A stretch of DNA of 64,000 bases from AC-38 sp033856025. Lineage in GTDB: Bacteria > Actinomycetota > Thermoleophilia > Solirubrobacterales > Solirubrobacteraceae. The position numbers and the translations under genes are program-made. The stretch lies in the NCBI GenBank assembly GCA_033856025.1, contig JAWVFQ010000020.1, positions 1-64,000 on the forward strand. The letters run 5' to 3'. This document shows positions 63,831 to 64,000 of the stretch, piece by piece. The notes under the pieces were generated by a model. It made no database searches and had not been told where the DNA came from. It saw only the letters and a program-made list of their open reading frames with translations. Numbering within the stretch: position 1 is the stretch's first letter; each line of letters begins with the position of its first letter.

Positions 63831-64000
63831 ATGGCCGAGCGTGACTTCCTGGCCGCGGTTCGTGAGCGCGTCGTCGTCTTCGACGGCGGCATGGGCGCGA
63901 CGCTGGAGCAATTCGACCTGGGTCCCGAGGACTACGGCGGGCTTCAGGGCAAGTGCCACGAAGCGCTGGTCCTCCACCGCCCCGACGTGATCGAGGGCGT
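63831..64000 (+). CDS. metH: Cobalamin-dependent methionine synthase, N-terminal fragment
   Basis: Only the first 56 residues are inside the window. They match the homocysteine-binding domain start of MetH: RERVVVFDGGMGATLEQFDLG, LQGKCHEALVLHRPDVI. DGGMGT-like strands open the barrel that later holds the zinc-binding Cys residues, which lie beyond the edge. Whether the protein is full-length MetH or a shorter betaine/homocysteine methyltransferase-like protein cannot be decided here. ATG 63831, with TAGCCT 6 nt upstream. Confidence 0.85.
   Translation, partial: MAERDFLAAVRERVVVFDGGMGATLEQFDLGPEDYGGLQGKCHEALVLHRPDVIEG

Overview
The window is a gene-dense, very GC-rich stretch with frequent GTG starts and many 4-base stop/start overlaps. 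It contains actinobacterial hallmarks: an mIHF-type nucleoid protein, a DUF2510 tail, a six-gene Mce set with two YrbE permeases, a WS/DGAT acyltransferase and an Rv1264-like cyclase. Together with type III glutamine synthetase and the ftsH-hpt-tilS block, this suggests a deep-branching actinobacterium such as class Thermoleophilia (Solirubrobacterales). That placement is inference, because no rRNA is present. No rRNA, tRNA, CRISPR array, prophage or IS element was seen, and no gene-free stretch exceeds about 300 bases.

Layout. 1-5.8 kb (minus strand): cyclase with a MerR-like head, tilS, PrsW-like protease, small membrane protein, hpt, and ftsH running off the left edge. 6-10.4 kb: an SCP2-like protein and a coiled-coil protein, then a secreted three-domain murein hydrolase and an unknown protein. 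10.4-16.7 kb: sirtuin, an unusually split and rearranged beta-oxidation enzyme pair, SRPBCC protein, aldo/keto reductase, VapBC-type pair, and an acyl-CoA dehydrogenase with a TetR-type operator. 16.7-24.4 kb: two small unknown proteins, TerC-like and Ca2+/H+ antiporter membrane proteins, a lipoprotein, a D-glucuronyl C5-epimerase-like protein, and an ArsA/Get3-like ATPase with two partners. 24.4-28.5 kb: a VLCAD-type dehydrogenase, then a lower-GC islet with a membrane-anchored unknown protein coupled to an atypical peptide deformylase, and a His-rich DUF4396 protein under a CsoR-type operator. 28.5-34.2 kb: MoxR/CoxE-like pair, NMT1/THI5-type ABC importer, AlkA-like glycosylase. 34.3-39.2 kb: a GNAT-like protein divergent from a serine-palmitoyltransferase-like enzyme (candidate sphingolipid module), mIHF, VOC protein, unknown proteins. 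39.2-55.8 kb: lipid-transport block of two YrbE/MlaE permeases, an MlaF ATPase with a long disordered head, six Mce proteins, MMPL transporter, degenerate thioredoxin-fold protein, B3/B4 protein, and a divergent lipoprotein. 55.8-62.8 kb: WS/DGAT, then nitrogen genes (PucR-type regulator, PII, AmtB, divergent type III glutamine synthetase). 62.8-64 kb: an AbiEi/DUF559 protein and the start of metH.

Two themes stand out. First, lipid chemistry is dense: two acyl-CoA dehydrogenases, the rearranged FadB-like pair, WS/DGAT, Mce/MMPL transport and the SPT-like enzyme. Second, a TAnnnT hexamer lies 6-11 nt before the start codon of many operon-leading genes, which suggests widespread leaderless transcription and helped choose start codons.
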